From the NCBI RefSeq assembly GCF_003597395.2, contig NC_133770.1:34636696-34700695 (forward strand): a DNA stretch of 64,000 nt, given 5' to 3'. The DNA is from Chelonoidis abingdonii. Lineage: Eukaryota; Chordata; Testudines; Testudinidae. This document shows, piece by piece, positions 10,324-20,704 of this stretch; the first letter of the stretch is position 1, and each line of letters opens with the position of its first letter. The position numbers and the translations under genes are program-made. Under the pieces are notes generated by a model. The model was given only the letters and a program-made list of their open reading frames with translations. It had not been told where the DNA came from and ran no database searches.

Positions 10324-11492
10324 AATAACATAGTTCTAAAACTTATATCTGAAATTTTATACTTTGTACCTCTGCTCCAGGCTAATTTAGATTTTGGCCT
10401 GAGACTTGATCACTTATTTGAACCCCACCCATCTGTGTACTTGCTGTTTAATGTAACACCGAGGAAGAATGATTCTCCGCCCAAGAAGCATACATTTTAC
10501 ATCTTATTTACTTTTGTGATAGGTATCAGAATGCACTGAATAACATATCTGGTAGCATGCAGATGTGCTGTTCTCTGCTATAGGATAGTGTAGTAAAATA
10601 CAAAACTATACATAAAAGTGGAAAATAAAATGCACCGTGTAGTGTTTTCTGTAGTTTCCATTACTGACATCCCACAGATCAGTTTTCTATGTAGTGAGGA
10701 AACTTAGCTAAAGATGGGATCACTTCCTGATAAAAGAGATCAGCTTCGTTAAATAAAAGTAGGCCAAGAAATGCAAGTTAAGTACGTAAGGTAATGTGAT
10801 AGGCAGAGACAAACAATTGAAGACCTGGAGGTAAGGAGTTCAAATGACAGCTTTCAAATCCTTGTTGCAATGTCCATCTGCTGGTAGATACAAAGTGTCA
10901 AGACTAATAAGGAGGCTCAAATAAAATGTACCGTCTTTCCTTTTGTGGAGATGCTGGGAAGCGTTGGGAATCTCTCCGATCAACAGACATTAATTTGCTT
11001 AAAACGAAGAGCCACTTGTCTCTTGAGTTATCAGTATTCAAGTATGTTCAGTGCATTTTAAATCTGTGGAGATATGCAAAGCTTTTACTTTGTAAAATTA
11101 AGGATTATTTTTGATCTCTAAACTTTAAAATGCATTGTTAGTCAACTATAAAGTGGCACATACTATATATGGATGCACGGTGTTTCAGGTTTCACTTTCA
11201 AAAAATAGATTGGGATGCCAAGCGTCGATGGTTTTTAAGATGATTCATTCCCACCCCGCTGCCCAGCCCCCCTTCCCTCTCCCCCGATCAGTAAGAAACT
11301 ACAACTTGTGATTTGGCGGTTGTAAATCAGGTCCTTCCTTTTTATACAAGAAGATTTGAGGCACAGATTTTATTCTTATAATGCAATATTTGTGTAACAT
11401 TTAAATGTTGTTTCGGTGGAAATCTTGGCATAAGATAGTGTAGCACCTTGGTGATATTTATATAGATGCTCATGGGCCCCCATCACCATAAC
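10324..11492. other. No recognisable feature
   Basis: A/T-rich non-coding DNA with a C-rich patch near 11255-11288. The short 62-codon frame at 10926-11114 has no motif. The preceding interval 9766-10052 is likewise unrecognised. Confidence 0.45.
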
Positions 11493-11858
11493 TTAGACCT
11501 GGTCTACACTACGAGTTTAGGTCAAATTTAGCAGCATTAGATCGATTTAACCCTGCACCCGTCCACAAGATGAAGCCATTTTTGTCGACTTAAAGGACTC
11601 TTAAAATTGATTTTGGTACTCCTCCTCGATGAAGGGATTAGTGCTGAAATCGACCTTACTAGGTCGAATTTGGGGTAGCGTGGACGCAATTCAATGATAT
11701 TGGCTTCTGGGAGCTATCCCAGAGTGCTCCATTGTGACCGCTCTGGACAGCACTCTCAACTCTGATGCACTGGCCGGATAGACAGGAAAAGCCCCGGGAA
11801 CTTTTGAATTTCATTTCCTGTTTGGCCAGCGTGGTGAGCTGATCAGCCCCAGGTGACC

Positions 11859-13670
11859 ATGCAGAGCTCATCAGCACAGGTGACCATGCAGTCCCAGAAT
11901 CACAAAAGAGCTCCAGCATGGACCCGATGGGAGATACTGGATCTGATCGCTATTTGAGGAGACGAATTCATGCTATCAGAACTCAGTTCCAAAAGACGAA
12001 ATACCAAAACGTTTGAAAAAAATCTCCAAGGGCATGAAGGACAGAGATTGTAACAGGGACCTGCAGTAGTGCCGTGTGAAACTTAAGGAGCTCAGGCAAG
12101 CCTATCAAAGAACCAGAGAGGCAAATGGCCGCTCTGGGTCAGAGCCCCAGATATGCTGCTTCTATGATGAGCTGCCTGCCATTCTAGGGGGTGCCCCTAC
12201 AACTACCCCACCCCATGCATGGACTCGGTCAGTGGATTCTCATGCAACAGAGGTATGGATTTTGGAGAAGAGGAAGATGATAGAACACAGCATGCAAGTG
12301 GAGAAAATGTTTTCCCCAACAGCCAGGAACTGTTTATCAACCTGGACCCAATACCCCCCCAACCCACCCAAGGCGGGCTCACGGACCTTGAGGGCGGAGA
12401 AGGAACCTCTGGTGAGTGTACCTTTGTAAATATTGTACATGGTTTAAAAGCAAACGTGTTTAATGATTAATTTGCCCTGAAGACTTGGGATGCATTCACG
12501 GCCAATACAGCTACTGGAAAAATCTGTTAACGTTTGGGGATGGAGTCTAAATCATACCGGGATATATTAATGAAGCTCTCCTGGATGTACTCCCAAAACC
12601 TTTGCAAAAGGTTTCTGGGGAGCACAGCTTTTTTTCATCCTCCACGGTGGGCCACTTTACCACGCCAGGCCAGTAGCACGTAGTCTGGAATGATTGCATA
12701 AGAAAGCATGGCAGAGTATAGTCCTGGTGTTTGCTGGCATTCATACAGTATCCGTTCTTTATCTCTCTCTGTTATCCTCAGGAGAACGATATCATTCAAG
12801 GTCACCTGGTTGAAACAGGGGAATTTTATTAAGGGGACATTCAGAGGTGGCCATTCGTGCTGGGCTGTTTGCCTGCGGCTGAACAGAAATCATCCCCACT
12901 GTGCGGCATGCTGTGGGGGGAGGGGTGAAGTGATCATCCCAGAGAATAGGGTGTGTGTGTTGGGGGCGATGGGAGGGTTAGTTGGGTTTGTGCTGCCCGT
13001 TAACCCAAAAACTGCAGCTCCTCCTATTAAATGGCCAACCAATGGATGCTTGGTATGGGAAATGAGGGCACTGCTGTTTGAAACCATGTAATGTTAACAG
13101 CTTGGCTCACTGTGAAAGAGTCTACCCATTGTTCTCTAAAATGTGTCTTCTTAAATACTACTCTCCCTTTTTCCTCCCACAGCTGCAAATGTTTCAACGC
13201 TCCCCGTATCGTATGCGTCCCAGAGGCTAGTGAAGATTAGAAGGTGAAAAAAACGGACTTGCGATGAAATGTTCTCTGAGCTCATGCAGTCCTCCCACAC
13301 TGAAAGAGCCCAGCAGAATGCATAGAGGCGGACACTGTCAGAGTGCAGGAAAGCACTAAATAAACGCGAGGACACGTGGTGGAATCAAGATGATAGGTGG
13401 TGTCAGCGTGATGAGAGAAGGCAGGATGCAATGCTGAGGCTACTAGAAGATCAAACTTATATTCTCCAGCGTATCATTGAGATGCAGGAAAGGCAGCAGG
13501 AGCACAGACCGCTGCTGCAGCCCTGTGTAACGAACCGCCCTCCTCCTCAGGTTCCGTAGACTCCTCACCCAGATGCCCAAGAATGTGGTGGGAGGCCCTC
13601 CGGGCACCCAAACACTCCAACCCAAAGGACTGCCCAAGCAACAAAGGCTGGCATTCAGTAACTTCTGAAG
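11859..13670 (+). pseudogene. Harbinger Myb/SANT-like accessory protein gene, two exons, broken
   Basis: Possible starts are ATG 11859 and ATG 11886. Exon 1 encodes a trihelix-like domain: RAPAWTRWEILDLIAI, then the helix region with TFEK...KGMKDRD and CRVKLKELRQAYQRTREAN, then FYDELPAILGG. Exon 1 appears to end at 12411 with donor GTGAGT. The acceptor TTTTTCCTCCCACAG ends at 13182, giving a 771-base intron. Exon 2 continues with ANVSTLPVSYASQRL and a long charged helix containing NQDDRWCQRDERRQD and MQERQQEHRPLLQP. In-frame TGA (after DLIAI), a one-base gain in the A run near 12017, TAG at 12067-12069, a frameshift near 12200 and stops in exon 2 disable it. In the family this protein recruits the transposase to the ends. 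The C terminus near 13.6 kb is approximate. Confidence 0.7.
12412..13182 (+). other. Probable intron of the Harbinger Myb-like gene
   Basis: Begins GTGAGTGTAC and ends with a polypyrimidine tract and CCCACAG. Joining 12411 to 13183 keeps the frame of a continuous protein (TS then AANVSTL). No coding similarity is visible inside. Confidence 0.6.
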
Positions 13671-13786
13671 TGCAGTGTGGCCTTGTCCTTCCCGCCTCCC
13701 CTCCTCCACCCCCCCTTGGTGCTTCCCTCTTTCCCCACCCCACCTGGGCTACCTTGGCGGTTATCCCCTCCATATGTGTGATGAAG

Positions 13787-13826
13787 TAATAAAGAATGCA
13801 TGAATTTGAAACAACAATGACTTTAT
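13787..13826. terminator. Convergent poly(A) signals of the two Harbinger genes
   Basis: AATAAAG on the plus strand at about 13788-13794 follows the Myb-like gene. On the minus strand AATAAA lies at about 13820-13825, and its TAA is also the stop codon of the transposase. The two signals are about 30 bases apart, so the predicted transcripts would overlap tail to tail. Confidence 0.6.
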
Positions 13827-15058
13827 TGCCTCTGCAAGCGGTGTTCAAAGGGGGGAGGGGAGGGCGATTGGCTTACAGGGAAGTAGAGTGAACCAAGGGG
13901 GTGGGTTTTCATCAAGGATAAACAAACAGAATACCCCACCATAAACGTCTCCCCCTTACTCTCACAGATACTGTGGAGCACACAGCAAGCAGTAATAACA
14001 ATGGGAATATTGGTTTCACTGAGGTCTAACTGAGTCAGTAAACTGCGCCAGCGCACATTTAAATGTTCAAAGGGACATTCTAACACCATTCTGCACTTGC
14101 TCAGCCTATAGTTGAACAGCTCCTGACTACTGTCCAGGGTGCCTGTGTATGGCTTCATAAGCCATGGCATTAAGGGGTAGGCTGGGTCCCCAAGGATAAC
14201 TATAGGCATTTCAGCATCCCCAACGGTTATTTTCTGGTTTGGAAAGTAAGTCCCTTGCTGCAGCCGTTCACACAGACCAGAGTTTCTAAAGATGTGAGCG
14301 TCATGTACCTTTCCTGGCCATCCCACGTTGATGTTGGTGAAACGTCCTGTGTGATCCACCAGTGCTTGCAGCACCATTGAAAAGTACCCGTTTCGGTTTA
14401 TGTACTTGCTGCCTTGGTGCTCTGGTCCCAAGATAGGGATATGCATTCCGTCTGTCACCCCACCACAGTTAGGGAATCCCATTGCAGCAAAGCCATCCAC
14501 TATGACCTGCACATTTCCAGAGTCACTGCCCTTGATAGCAGCAGCCACTTGGATCACAGTAGAGTTGCCCACTCCGAACTGATTCCTGACTGACTGGTAG
14601 CTGTCTGGCGTTGCAAGCTTCCAGAGGGCTATCGCCACTTGCTTGTGAACTGTGAGGGCTGCTCTCATCTTGGTATTCTGGCGTTTCAGGGCAGGGGAAA
14701 GCAAGTCACAAAGTTCCATGAAAGTGCCCTTACGAATTCGAAAGTTTTGCAGCCACTGGGAATCGTCTCACACCTTCAACACTATGTGGTCCCACCAATC
14801 TGTGCTTGTTTCCCGGGCCCAGAATCAGCATTCCATGGCATGAACCTGACCCATTACCACCATGATGTCCAAATTGCCAGGGCCCGTGGTTTGAGAGATG
14901 TCTGTGTCCATGTCCTCATCACTCTTGTCGCCACACTGCCGTCGCCTCCTTGCCTGCTTTTGCAAGTTCTGGTGCTGCATACACTGCAGGATAATGTGCG
15001 TGGTGGTTACAGTACTCATAACTGCCACGTCGATCTGAGCGGGCTCCATGCTTGCCAT
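13823..15058 (-). pseudogene. HARBI1-like DDE transposase, disabled by two stops
   Basis: Reads from ATG 15058 to the stop at 13823, about 412 codons in one frame. The N-terminal part (MASMEPAQIDVAVMSTVTT, 15058 leftwards) has a basic RRRR patch. TGA codons interrupt it after HAMEC (14825-14827) and within the IVLKV-DDSQWLQNF block; the second aligns with the usual tryptophan. From 14719 a 298-codon open stretch follows. It contains a helix-turn-helix region (SYQSVRNQFGVGNSTVIQ) and the DDE domain: NCGGVTDGMHIPI for the first Asp, VHDAHIFRNS for the second, and the usual MVLECPFEHLNVRWRSL for the Glu. These blocks belong to the DDE_Tnp_4 nuclease fold that cuts at TTA/TAA targets. The catalytic half is well preserved compared with the N terminus. 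It is antisense to the open frames on the plus strand here, which are shadows. Confidence 0.88.
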
Positions 15059-15487
15059 GGTATGGTGTCTGCATGGAAAAAAGGCACCAAACGATTCTCA
15101 GCCGTTGCTCTCACTGAGGGAGGGGGACCTGACGACATGTACTCAAAACCACTCGCGACAGTGTTTTTCCCCCACCAGACATTGGGAGCTCAACCCAGAA
15201 TTCCAATGGGCGGCGGAGACTGTGGGAACTGTGGGATAGCTACCCCAGTGCAACACTTTGAAAGTCGACGCTAGCCTCAGTACTGTGGGCGCACTCCACT
15301 GACTTGCACTTAGTGAGGATGCACGCAATCGACTGTATCAAATCGATTTCTAAAAAATTGACTGCCATTAAATCGACCTAATTTCATAGTGTGGACATAC
15401 CCATAGAATCATAGAACTGGAAGGGAGTTTGAGAGCTGATCTAGTCCAGTCCCCTGCACTCAAGGCAGGACTAAGAATTATCTAAAT

Positions 15488-16179
15488 CAGGGATGGGCAA
15501 ACTTTTTGGGCTGAGGGCCACATCTGGGTGGGGAAATCGTATGCAGGGCTGGGGCAGGGGGTTGGGTTGTGGGAGGGGTTGTAATGTGCAGGAAGGGGCC
15601 CAGGGCAATGGGTTGGGTCAGAGAAGGGGTGCAAGGTGTATGAGGGGGTTCAGGGAAGGGGGTTGGAATGTAGAGGGGGTTCAGGGCAGGGGTGTGGGAG
15701 GGGGCTCAGGGCAGGGAGTTGGGGAGCAGGAGGGGTGCAGACTGCAGGAGGAGGCTCAGGGCAGAGGGTTGGATGGAGGAGGGGTGTAAGGTGCAGGCAG
15801 GGGGCTTAGGGCAGGGAACTGGGGGGTGGGGTGGCAGTGGTGCGCACTGGGGCCAGGGTAGGCTCCCTGCATGCCTGTCCCTGTCCCTGCACTGCTCCAG
15901 GAAATGCTGTGGCCCCGAGGGGAGAGGAGGTGGAGGGCTCTGCGTGCACTGCCCTTGCCGTGCCGCCAGGTACCTCCCCCAACGCTCTCGTTGGCCGTGG
16001 TTCCCTGTTCCTGGCCAATGGGAACTGCAGGGGGCAGTGCCTGGACACAGAGGCAACACACACAGCCTTCTGCCACCACGCCCAGGGGCCACAGGGACAT
16101 GGTGTTGGCAGTGCCGCGGGCCATATCCAAAGCCCTGAGGGGCCGGATCCAGCCCACGGGCGGTAGTTTGCCCACCCCG
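15488..16179. mobile_element. hAT-type non-autonomous element with internal G-rich minisatellite
   Basis: Inverted ends are CAGGGATGGGCAAACTTTTT on the left and AGTTTGCCCACCCCG on the right. The 8-base flanks ATCTAAAT (15480-15487) and ATCTAGAC (16180-16187) match at six positions, fitting an old hAT insertion into the CR1. The left half is a G-rich tandem array; the right half is GC-rich unique sequence. The many open frames across it on both strands result from the biased composition. Confidence 0.8.
15535..15815. repeat. G-rich minisatellite inside the hAT element
   Basis: Degenerate tandem units built around GGGGTTGGG, GCAGGAGGGG and GGCTCAGGGCAG recur roughly every 40-60 bases. Units vary in length. 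Several runs of three or more G in close succession could form G-quadruplexes on the plus strand. Confidence 0.75.
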
Positions 16180-16214
16180 ATCTAGACCATTCCTCACAAG
16201 TGTTTTTCCAGCCT

Positions 16215-17036
16215 ACGGTATGGCTTCACTTACAGCTTGTACAGTGCTGGGAGTTACAGCTGTCTTAGTACAGCTGTGTAGGGAAAGCGCTACAGTGTGG
16301 CCACACTGACAGCTACCAGCGCTACAGCGGCCACATTTGCAGCATTTGCAGTGCTGTTGGGAGTGGTGCATTATGGGCAGCTATCCCAGTGTTCAAGTGC
16401 TTTTCAAAGGAGGGGGGTGGGGTGAGTGTGACGGGGAGCGTGGGGGAGACAGAGTGGATTTTTGGAGCTGACACTGTGTCAGCTCCCTGTCTTGCAAGTT
16501 CTAAGGACTGGAAGATACACAGCACCAACCTTCAATCATTTTAAAAGTTTCGACCCCTTTCCCGACCCCTCTCTTATTCACTAAATGCAAATAACCTTCA
16601 GACCAGATAAGCAGCTGTTCCAAAACGGACTCCCCCTTCCCCCTCCGCCGTATTGCTTCTCTCAAGCAGACTGTGAACATTCCAAAGGAATCCCCCTGCC
16701 TGCCTCTGCTCGAGCAAATGAGCTGTGTTTATTTTTTAGATAAGCAGCTCTGGGAGCCCGGAGTTCACAACAAAACAGCAGAGTGGTTGAACAGGCATTC
16801 TGGGATACCTCCGAATATCTCGGAGGCCAATTACAGTGCTTTTGGTGACCACACTTGCGGCGCAGCACTGCATTACCAGCGCTGCAATCCTTATACCCCA
16901 GGCAGAGCAGGAGTACAGCCAGCGCTGCAGCCAGGGAGATGCAGCGCTGTTTGTGCCTTGCAAGTGTGGACAGTGAGTAAGTTGCAGCGCTGTAAACCCA
17001 CCCCCAGCACTGCAACTCTCCAGTGTAGCAAAGCTC
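16215..17036. mobile_element. Harbinger-like MITE, about 0.8 kb
   Basis: The termini GGTATGGCTTCACTTACAGC and AGTGTAGCAAAGCTC form an imperfect inverted repeat, and TTA follows at 17037-17039. The terminal regions are rich in CAGCGCTG. The middle carries GGAGCTGACACTGTGTCAGC and GATAAGCAGCT blocks. The element at 35681-36528 is the same family in the opposite orientation, with the same blocks in reverse order. It splits the CR1 at 15403-17285. Confidence 0.75.
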
Positions 17037-17478
17037 TTAAAAATCCCCAATGATGGTGAGTTCACAACCTCCCTAGGCAATTTATTCCAGTGCTTAACCA
17101 CTCTGACAGTTAGGTAGTTTTTTCGTACTGTCCAACCTAAACCGCCCTTGCTGCAATTTAAGCCCATTGCTTCTTGTTCTGTCCTCAGAGGTGAAGAAGA
17201 ATATTTTTTCTCCCTCCTCCTTGTAACCTTTTATGTACTTGAAAACTGTTATCATGTCCCCACTGTCTTCTCTTCTCCAGGCTAACATCTGAGTGTCTCC
17301 CAAATATTTGAAATTAGAAACACAATAACACTTTTCTATTCCGGTCTGTAGGAGAAATAGCTTGCCTAGTTTATTGGTTTGTGTGTGTGACTGTGAAAGA
17401 CCCTTTATGACACCTGGCAAAGAGCATATCCATATACTAGTGTCAGATTTAGCCAAACAGCATCTTGTAAGGTATCGT

Positions 17479-18122
17479 TAGGGCCCTACCAAATTCATGA
17501 CCATGAAAAATGTGTCACTGACCATGAAATCTGATATATTCTGTGAAAGGTGGCTATTGTAGGGGAGGGGCAGGGCAGGGCAGGGGGTACCCCATCCAGG
17601 GGCTCCTACTTTGGCTTAGGCTCCAGATGCTAGTCCCAGCCCAGGCTGGGGAGGGACAAGTCTTCCTCTTCCCCTACAGGGGCCGCTTTCAAGCTGGGTC
17701 AGACCCACCTCCAGGAACTTCCCTGGGCTGCAGGAAGCTCGCTGGCTGCCCCCTGACCTGAGTGGGAGGCTGCCAGGAAAACCAAGATGGATGGTAACCT
17801 ACTGCCCATTCCCTGTGACCCTCACTTCTGAACTGCTGCTACCGGTGGTGCTGGCTTTAGAGCCTGGCACCTGGCCAGTAACTGCTGTCCTGCTGCTCAG
17901 CTCTAAAGCAGCACCTCTGCCCGCCAAAAAACAGAAGTAAGTGTGGCAATCCCACGACCCTCTGCAGTAGCCTTGGGACCCTCCCATTAGGACCTCTCCA
18001 AGACCTCGTTTTGGGTTGGGACCCCCACAGTTAAAACACTGTGGAATTTCATGTGTAAACACCTGAAAGCATGAAATTGACTATTTTAAAAATCCTGTAA
18101 CAGTGAAATTGGTAGGGCCCTA
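17479..18122. mobile_element. hAT-type palindromic MITE (TAGGGCCCTACCAAATTCA family)
   Basis: Starts TAGGGCCCTACCAAATTCAT and ends TTGGTAGGGCCCTA, an inverted repeat. The 8-base flanks GGTATCGT (17471-17478) and GGTATCAT (18123-18130) differ at one base. Each end also carries blocks rich in CATGAAA/TTTCATG. No protein. A fragment of the same family lies at 49834-50130. Confidence 0.85.
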
Positions 18123-18186
18123 GGTATCATGTAAAAACTGGTGACATGCTAGTCATGAATATCATTGCATGATGTATGTATGCATT

Positions 18187-19100
18187 TGTCATAAGTAGAT
18201 AGGTAAGGGTTAATTTTATTTTACCTGTAAAGGGTGAACAAAGGGGGAACCAAACACCTGACCAGAGGACCAATCAGAGACCTGGATTTTTTTTAAAGTC
18301 TGGGAGGGAACTGGAAACTCGGGGTCTTTTTGTTTTCCTCGGCTGTGAGTAAACAAGCTTTTCTTCTAACTCCATCTTCTTTCAAATATTCTACTATCAA
18401 GTGTGAGTACAAAGGAACCAAAGTAATCGGCTGTGATGTGCTTTGATTTGTATTTACATGGGTGTTGATTTGCTGGACTGGTTTAATTGGGCTATCTTTT
18501 AAATCAGACTGTTTATTCCTATTTTCTTATAAGCCATATTCCTGTATTGAGTTTCTTAATGCAGTATTATTGTTCTGTATTTTCTTTCTTTTTATATAAA
18601 GTTTCTTTTTAACACTTGTGGGAGTTTCTTTTCCTAGTGAGGCAGAGGGGAGAGGAATTTCTGTGCCCGGAGCTCTGTTATATCTGTGACAGGCTGGGGG
18701 GGGAGGAAAAAGCCCAAGCTCTGTGTCTTACTTTCCTATTGTCCCAGGGCGGGAAAAGGCTACGGGACAAAGGGAGGGGGGAATTTCTTGTGTGAGCTGA
18801 CTAGGTTTGAATGCATAGCCTCGGGGAAGCTAGATTGCCTCTCTGGTTGTATTCAACAGGAATAGGACAGCATCGCACCGGCTAACCCAGGAAAGGGGGG
18901 GAAGCTGGGGGATGAGATAGAGGAGACCCAGGGGCTCTGGGTCTTTGAGGGGTCCCCCAAGGGAAAGTTTGGGGAACCCAAGGGGGCCGAAACCCTGGAA
19001 AACTTCGGCTGGTGGCAGCGAAATAAGATCCAAGCTGGGTATAAGTAAGCACCCAGATTTTGTACGCTAAAGTCCAGATTTGGGACAGACGTTTACCACA
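18187..19100 (+). mobile_element. Solo LTR, TGTCATAA family, copy 1
   Basis: Ends are TGTCATAAG and TTACCACA (decayed from TTATGACA), so TG...CA. It is flanked by perfect 5-base duplications, GCATT at 18182-18186 and 19101-19105. A single LTR-length unit (914 bases) with a duplication fits recombination between two LTRs. TATATAAAG occurs near 18593. The same family, in the same orientation and length, is at 28293-29210. Confidence 0.8.
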
Positions 19101-19935
19101 GCATTGTTTATAAAGAGTTACATGTGTGTGCTGGATATAAGTTCTTAAAATACATTTTGGAGGCAGTAGATAAACAAGTCTGCCCTAGTCCATGGAATGT
19201 GGATTTATCTGTCTGCAAGGCTTGAATACAAGCAGAGAACAACAAAAGTATATTTACATCTAGGATAAACAGAATGATTAAGCCAATCAAAAGAGCAAAT
19301 TGATCAGAGGAAGCAATGGTGGAGGGAAAACTCTGAGGTATGCAGTTCAAAGGGATAAATGTCAAAGGTTTATTAGACTATATAAAGGAAAAAAAAAAGA
19401 ACCTTTTAGTTATCTGTTACTTAGGGGACAAAGGGAAGAGCATACTCTGATTCTGTGAATGGTGAATCCTCCTGCCTGAGGGGCTGGAGATAGTTATCAC
19501 TTGATTGAAATGAAAAAGCATGTTGTTTTTGTTTTGTTTGTAACCATACCTGTCTTTTTTACCCTCTTGTTTAGTATCTCTTAAATCTATGTTCTTTATT
19601 AATAAACTTATGCTTATTTTTGCAATAAGTCATGTCAGTGCTGTTAAATTAATTTGTGTGCATTCTCAGTTGACCCAACAGGCTGATGCTATCTCCAAAG
19701 AGAGAAAACAGGCTTTGTTAATTTTGGTAAGAGAGCAGTCAGAGGGACTGGATACTGCAGAGGGATGTCTCTGGGGAACTGGTAACTGTGGTTCACTGAA
19801 TGTTGCCTACAAGGCAACGTTGAGACTGGCAGAGTCTCGAGGAGCTTTCTGGTTAGGCAGACTGACTGGTCTGGCTGGGAATTGTCATACGTTTTAAGCT
19901 TCAACAAAGCTCTCTCTGAGACAGAAGTAACACAG

Positions 19936-20692
19936 GTTTCAGAGTGGTAGCTGTATTAGTCTGTATCAGCAAAAACAATGAGGAGTACTTGTGGCAACTT
20001 GGAGACTAACAAATTTATTAGGGCAGGACCTTTTGGGGCTAAAACCCACTTCATCAGCTGCATGGAGTGGAAAATGCAGTAGGAAGATATATAATATAAT
20101 GTACACATAGTACATGAAAAGATGGGCATTGCCTTACTAGTTCTATTAAGACAATTCAATTAAAGTGGGCTATTATCAACAGGAGGCAAGATCACTTTTG
20201 TAGTGGTAATAAGGACGGCCCATTTCAAACAGTTGACAAGAAGGTGTGAGTAACAGTATGGGGAAATTAGTTTTTCATTTTTGTAATGACCTAATTTGAT
20301 GGTATCCAGTTTGAAAATTAATTCCAGTTCTGCAGTTTTTCGTTGGAGTCTGTTTGTTTTTGAAGTTTTTTTTGTTGAAGAATTGCCACTTCTTAGTCTG
20401 TTGTTGAGTGTCCGGGGAGGTACAAGTGCTCTCCTACTGGTTTTGGAATGTTACAATTCTTGACGTCTGATCTGTGTCCATTTATTCTTTTGCACAGAGA
20501 CTATCCGGTTTGGCCAATGGCAGAGGGACATTGCTGGCACATGATGGCATATATCACATTGGTTGATGTGCAGGTGAACGAGCCCCTGATGGTGTGGCTG
20601 ATGTCGTTAGGTCCTGTGATGGTGTACGTTGAATAGATACGTGGACAGACTTGGCAGCGGAGTTTGTTGCAGGGATAGGTTCCTGGGTTAAT
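19936..20692 (-). mobile_element. Penelope-like element, 5'-truncated, with GIY-YIG endonuclease remnant
   Basis: Flanked by perfect 12-base duplications GAAGTAACACAG (19924-19935 and 20693-20704). On the minus strand, 20690 to about 20450 reads CNKLRCQVCPRIYST, then VIYAIMCQQCPSA and IGQTG, with a following RINGHR. This is the cysteine-rich linker and the GIY-YIG nuclease start of Penelope-like proteins. A stop replaces one codon after IGQTG and the Met-Tyr before it is lost. Downstream (20440-20260 by position) are further remnants of the C terminus. The terminal repeat at 19936-20060 carries a decayed hammerhead-like motif (CTGATGA on the minus strand, but the GAAA is lost). The reverse transcriptase is not included in this truncated copy. 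Confidence 0.75.
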
Positions 20693-20704
20693 GAAGTAAC
20701 ACAG

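Larger units (their letters stand above)
11496..15402. mobile_element. PIF/Harbinger DNA transposon, near full length, two convergent genes
   Basis: The left end reads GACCTGGTCTACACTACGAG directly after TTA (11493-11495), the 3-base target preferred by this superfamily. The right end, TAGTGTGGACATACCC at 15387-15402, is an imperfect inverted complement. The right-hand duplication is not visible because a CR1 3' end abuts it. Inside lie the two genes typical of the superfamily: a Myb/SANT-like DNA-binding protein on the plus strand and a HARBI1-like DDE transposase on the minus strand, converging near 13.8 kb. Both have stops and so the element is inactive. About 3.9 kb long. A related element lies at 58376-60411. 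Confidence 0.85.
15403..17285 (-). mobile_element. CR1 LINE 3' fragment, minus strand, with two nested insertions
   Basis: The element is read right to left. Its 3' end is ATAGAATCATAGAACTGG at 15403, complement of the ATTCTATGATTCTAT terminus of CR1. The coding remainder at 17036-17285 reads the C-terminal motif VRVVKHWNKLPREVV with SPSLGIFK. Two later insertions split the CR1: a hAT element at 15488-16179 and a Harbinger-like MITE at 16215-17036. Without them about 370 bases of CR1 remain. It is 5'-truncated at about 17285. Confidence 0.8.

Noticed and set aside
14639..15274. 211-codon plus-strand frame
   Set aside because: Directly antisense to the HARBI1-like transposase N terminus; no motif.
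15692..16197. Several 85-163-codon frames on both strands
   Set aside because: Result of GC- and G-rich composition in the hAT element and its minisatellite.
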